From JAYEHK01 sp034659475 (GTDB taxonomy: Bacteria > Bacillota > Syntrophomonadia > Syntrophomonadales > Syntrophomonadaceae): DNA of 8,132 nucleotides. The stretch is from NCBI GenBank assembly GCA_034659475.1, contig JAYEHK010000175.1:1-8132 (forward strand), in the 5' to 3' direction. The notes beneath the pieces were generated by a model. The model saw only the letters and a program-made list of their open reading frames with translations. It searched no databases and had not been told where the DNA came from. Positions 5,985-8,132 of the stretch are shown piece after piece. The position numbers and the translations under genes are program-made. How positions within the stretch are numbered: the first letter of the stretch is position 1; each line of letters begins with the position of its first letter.

Positions 5985-6311
5985 TTATAGTCCAGGGATA
6001 TTAAGACCTCCAGTGATTTTGGCCATTTCATTGGATACCATTTCCTGTGATTGTCTGACGCCATCATTAACAGCTGCCAAAATGAGATCCTGCAGCATTT
6101 CAATGTCCTCGGGATCAACCACTTCCGGTTTGATCTTTATATCGACTAATTCCTGTTTACCGCTCACGATAACAGTGATAGCTCCTCCGCCTGCTGTTGT
6201 TTCAATGGTCTTTTCCTCTAACTCTGCCTGCATTTTTGCAATCTGATCCTGCATTTTTTTTGCTTGCTTCATCATCTGATTCATCTGCCCGCCACCCTGG
6301 TTAAATTTCAT
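5985..6311 (-). CDS. ybaB: YbaB/EbfC family nucleoid-associated protein
   Basis: This 108-residue protein matches the YbaB/EbfC family in length and pattern. A Gly/Gln/Met-rich, helical N-terminus (NQGGGQMNQMMKQAKKMQDQIAKMQAEL, 4-31) is followed by the beta hairpin TTAGGGAITVIVSGKQELVDIKIKPE (38-63). A helical region DPEDIEMLQDLILAAVNDGV (66-85) and a C-terminal GGLNIPGL complete it. Members form dimers that bind DNA and help organise the nucleoid. The gene usually sits between dnaX and recR, as here. The start at 6311 is set by AGGAGGT 8 nt upstream. Gaps are 72 nt from dnaX and 89 nt to recR, the latter holding the stem-loop at 5919-5970. Confidence 0.96.
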   Translation of the reverse strand: MKFNQGGGQMNQMMKQAKKMQDQIAKMQAELEEKTIETTAGGGAITVIVSGKQELVDIKIKPEVVDPEDIEMLQDLILAAVNDGVRQSQEMVSNEMAKITGGLNIPGL

Positions 6312-6336
6312 GTTTGTTTACCTCCTTTAATGTAAG

Positions 6337-6349
6337 GGGGATTGTCCCC
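6337..6349 (-). repeat. Small hairpin in the dnaX-ybaB spacer
   Basis: GGGGA and TCCCC arms enclose a 3-nt loop, just upstream of the ybaB ribosome binding site. No T-run follows, so it is unlikely to be a terminator. It may be chance or a minor mRNA structure. Confidence 0.35.
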
Positions 6350-6383
6350 TAGTATCCATGATGTGTTGATTATGCTTCCAATC

Positions 6384-7877
6384 TTAATCCTTAATTTGAA
6401 CAATGTCCTCTCCAAAATACTCTATCGCTTTTTTTACTACAATATCATTATACTGGGAATCATCCAAGAACATAAACTCAATTTCCATCTCACGATTAAA
6501 AATTCCTTTAATGACCTCGGAAAGGATGTCTCGATTCCCCTTTTCTTCCATTCTTTCTTTATGAAAACGATACCCTTTGGTGTAAGCAATATACATCGTA
6601 TTCCCACGGGTTCCCAGCAGTTTGCCCTGTGAAAGGAGTGCGTGGGTTGGAATCTTCTGCTCCTTTACCCCTGCTAAAATACGTTTCCACAAGATTTCCC
6701 GGGCATCATTTCGTCCCGTTTTTTCTACTTTGGTCCCCGAAGGCGCCTCCGTTTTAACACGCGGTGCTTCCTTTTGTTTTGCTTCTACTGCAAAAACCCC
6801 GGAGACTTCCAGAAAACCTACCTCCAGTAAAAATCGTTGTCCCTCGCTGAAACGAAGCTTATCGCTCGTCTCCATCATGATAGATAACGCTTCCATTATG
6901 CGCGTTTTATCAACCTTTTTAGACTGGTCTTTTAAATACCCTTTGCTCTGGTCTCCCGCCATCAGGAGTTCAGCTTCTTCTCCAACCGTATTGTATAAAA
7001 GTAAATCACGCAAATACAGCGCCGTTTCCCTCACTAACTGACTGGCCTCCTTGCCCTGGTGCAGGGCTGAAGACAGCATTTCAATGATGGTCCCGGTATC
7101 CCCACTTAAAACGGCTTCCATTAATTGAGCAACAAAGACATCATCGACCAATCCAAGAATGTCTAATACATCTCCCCGGTTAATGGCCCCTTCTTTATAA
7201 GCCTGCAATTGGTCCAACATACCCAACGCGTCACGCATTCCTCCATTGGCGCGCTGGGCAATCAAGTCAATCGCATCCGGTGTAATATCCAACTGATTTT
7301 GTTCTGCTACATCCTGTAACCTGGCATGAATCTGCATAAGGGTTAGTCGTTTAAATCCATACCTCTGACATCGGGATAAGATAGTACTGGGGATGCGCTG
7401 TGGTTCTGTTGTCGCCAGTATAAAAACAACCGATTCCGGTGGCTCTTCCAACGTTTTCAGAAGCGCATTAAATGCCTCTGTCGTTAACATATGTACTTCA
7501 TCAATAATGTACACTTTTTTCTTGCCCTGTGCTGGCAAAACACGAACTTTTTCCCTTAAATCCCGAATTTCATCAATGCCCCGATTCGAAGCTGCGTCAA
7601 TCTCGATAACATCCATAAAATTACCATGATTGATATCCTGACAGGATGAACATTCGTTGCAGGGTTCTCCGTTCTTTGGATTTTGACAATTCACTGATTT
7701 GGCCAGGATCTTCGCAATACTCGTTTTACCGGTTCCGCGAGGTCCAGAGAACAGATAGGCATGGCTGAGCCGCTGTTCCCGAACAGCGTTTCTCAGTGCT
7801 GCCACCGTTTGTTCCTGTCCCACCACTTCTCCAAAAGTCTGCGGTCTCCATACCCGGTACAATGCCATATAACTCAT
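6384..7877 (-). CDS. dnaX: DNA polymerase III subunit tau/gamma
   Basis: This 497-residue clamp-loader ATPase starts with the family's MSYMALYRVWRPQTF. The AAA+ module has Walker A GPRGTGKT (45-52), four zinc-binding cysteines (Cys64, Cys73, Cys76, Cys79), Walker B IIDEVH (124-129), sensor-1 ATTEPQ (155-160), SRC at 168-170 and GGMRDAL with sensor-2 Arg215. A clamp-loader collar domain follows to about 350. A linker (about 362-390) leads to a short C-terminal tau-like domain (about 391-497) that would contact polymerase or helicase. It loads the sliding clamp at the fork. The protein is shorter than B. subtilis DnaX (563, from memory). I saw no A-AAA-AAG slippery site, so programmed frameshifting to gamma is not indicated. 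The start at 7877 has a GGGGGG Shine-Dalgarno 8 nt upstream; the Met4 alternative is too far. Confidence 0.97.
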   Translation of the reverse strand: MSYMALYRVWRPQTFGEVVGQEQTVAALRNAVREQRLSHAYLFSGPRGTGKTSIAKILAKSVNCQNPKNGEPCNECSSCQDINHGNFMDVIEIDAASNRGIDEIRDLREKVRVLPAQGKKKVYIIDEVHMLTTEAFNALLKTLEEPPESVVFILATTEPQRIPSTILSRCQRYGFKRLTLMQIHARLQDVAEQNQLDITPDAIDLIAQRANGGMRDALGMLDQLQAYKEGAINRGDVLDILGLVDDVFVAQLMEAVLSGDTGTIIEMLSSALHQGKEASQLVRETALYLRDLLLYNTVGEEAELLMAGDQSKGYLKDQSKKVDKTRIMEALSIMMETSDKLRFSEGQRFLLEVGFLEVSGVFAVEAKQKEAPRVKTEAPSGTKVEKTGRNDAREILWKRILAGVKEQKIPTHALLSQGKLLGTRGNTMYIAYTKGYRFHKERMEEKGNRDILSEVIKGIFNREMEIEFMFLDDSQYNDIVVKKAIEYFGEDIVQIKD

Positions 7878-7997
7878 ATCTTCTGCCCCCCTGCTGCGAG
7901 CCCGTTGATTATCTTTCTATCTATCATCTTTCTCTAGCTATCCATTTATTCCTTCTTCAGGCTCCAAGTTTCACAGTGTACAGATTATGCGACGTAA
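7878..7997. other. Upstream region of dnaX, low-complexity, no clear promoter
   Basis: The minus strand before dnaX is purine-rich with GATA/GAAA-type low-complexity (GATGATAGATAGAAAGATAAT at about 7907-7927). GATAAT could be a -10 box but has no acceptable -35 partner at 16-18 nt, so no promoter is assigned. No signal-recognition-particle RNA core (GGTCAGGTCCGGAAGGA-like) is seen, although that gene lies just upstream of dnaX in B. subtilis. Confidence 0.5.
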
Positions 7998-8035
<38 letters not shown>

Positions 8036-8057
8036 AAAACTGAATAGGGTGTAGAAT

Positions 8058-8090
8058 GGGACAAGCGGTGTCTGACCCCAACAATATTGG
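8058..8090. repeat. REP-like palindromic segment
   Basis: GGGACAAGCGGTGTCTGACCCC at 8058-8079 contains a GACA/TGTC stem with an AGCGG loop (8060-8072) and flanking GG and CCCC. It is followed by a second small palindrome, CCAA-CAATA-TTGG (8078-8090). The GTGTCTGACCCC motif resembles intergenic repeats that I recall near IS200-like (Y1) transposase genes in Firmicutes. No transposase is present in the window. The family assignment is from memory and unverified. Confidence 0.4.
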
Positions 8091-8132
8091 AACTCTGCGT
8101 ATCTAGATAATTGGGTGGTAACGCTGCATGAA

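Noticed and set aside
6733..6800. Programmed frameshift site in dnaX for a gamma product
   Set aside because: A-rich codons are present in the linker (GCA AAA CAA AAG), but there is no A-AAA-AAG heptamer or downstream strong hairpin.
7937..7960. Tiny leader ORF (ATG GAT AGC TAG) with GAAGGAAT upstream of dnaX on the minus strand
   Set aside because: It has three codons only, no known leader-peptide logic and no associated attenuator hairpin.
8113..8125. T-box-like motif GGGTGGTAACGC on the plus strand
   Set aside because: It is one base from the GGGTGGTACCGC consensus, but the mismatch falls in the conserved ACC of the bulge. No Stem I or specifier features are seen upstream, and the window ends seven bases later. 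Sequence beyond 8132 with an antiterminator/terminator pair and an aminoacyl or amino-acid gene would revive it.
8036..8132. SRP (4.5S/6S) RNA upstream of dnaX, expected from B. subtilis synteny
   Set aside because: GGTCAG occurs on the minus strand at about 8070-8078, but the conserved GGAAGGAGCAGC-type domain IV core and its pairing partner are missing. It may lie beyond the right edge.
8103..8132. Possible 3' end of a minus-strand gene (nine codons then TAG) at the right edge
   Set aside because: Too short to support; other frames are equally open and no family motif is visible.

Overview
The window reads as a near-origin segment of a low-GC, anaerobic, probably spore-forming Firmicute of the Clostridia. 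The reasons are a 16S rRNA 5' end of Clostridia/Peptococcaceae-like character (an impression from memory, not an alignment), purine-rich AGGAGG-type ribosome binding sites, a BofA-family sporulation gene, and a ferredoxin-linked 2-oxoacid oxidoreductase typical of strict anaerobes. I cannot name the genus. Every gene I can support lies on the minus strand, so transcription runs from high to low coordinates.

In transcription order: (1) a noncoding upstream region at the right edge (7878-8132) with a short octamer tandem repeat and a repeat-like palindromic segment; (2) a replication/recombination/sporulation cluster, dnaX (DNA polymerase III tau/gamma), ybaB/ebfC (nucleoid-associated protein), recR (recombination mediator), yaaL (DUF2508) and a bofA-like gene, closed by a clear intrinsic terminator at 4604-4638; (3) an AT-rich spacer holding a good SigA-type promoter (4306-4335); (4) a five-gene operon made of an uncharacterised P-loop NTPase followed by the alpha, beta, gamma and ferredoxin subunits of a 2-oxoacid:ferredoxin oxidoreductase (korA-korB-korC-korD), ended by a perfect 14-bp hairpin; (5) a strong rRNA promoter, a structured leader and the first ~414 nt of a 16S rRNA gene that runs off the left edge.

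The order dnaX-yaaK(ybaB)-recR-yaaL-bofA-rrn is the same as near the Bacillus subtilis origin. The difference is that an anaerobic oxidoreductase operon, with its own promoter and terminator, sits between bofA and the rRNA operon. The four kor genes are tightly packed (17-nt gap, direct abutment, 8-nt overlap), as expected for subunits of one complex. That complex would oxidatively decarboxylate a 2-oxoacid (2-oxoglutarate or a branched-chain 2-oxoacid) to its acyl-CoA with ferredoxin as acceptor, or run in reverse.

The least understood element is the P-loop NTPase that leads the kor operon. It has a clear Walker A motif but no function I can assign, and its only usable start codon overlaps its own Shine-Dalgarno-like sequence. 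I found no CRISPR array, phage gene, toxin-antitoxin pair, tRNA or intact transposase. Most of the window is conserved housekeeping sequence.
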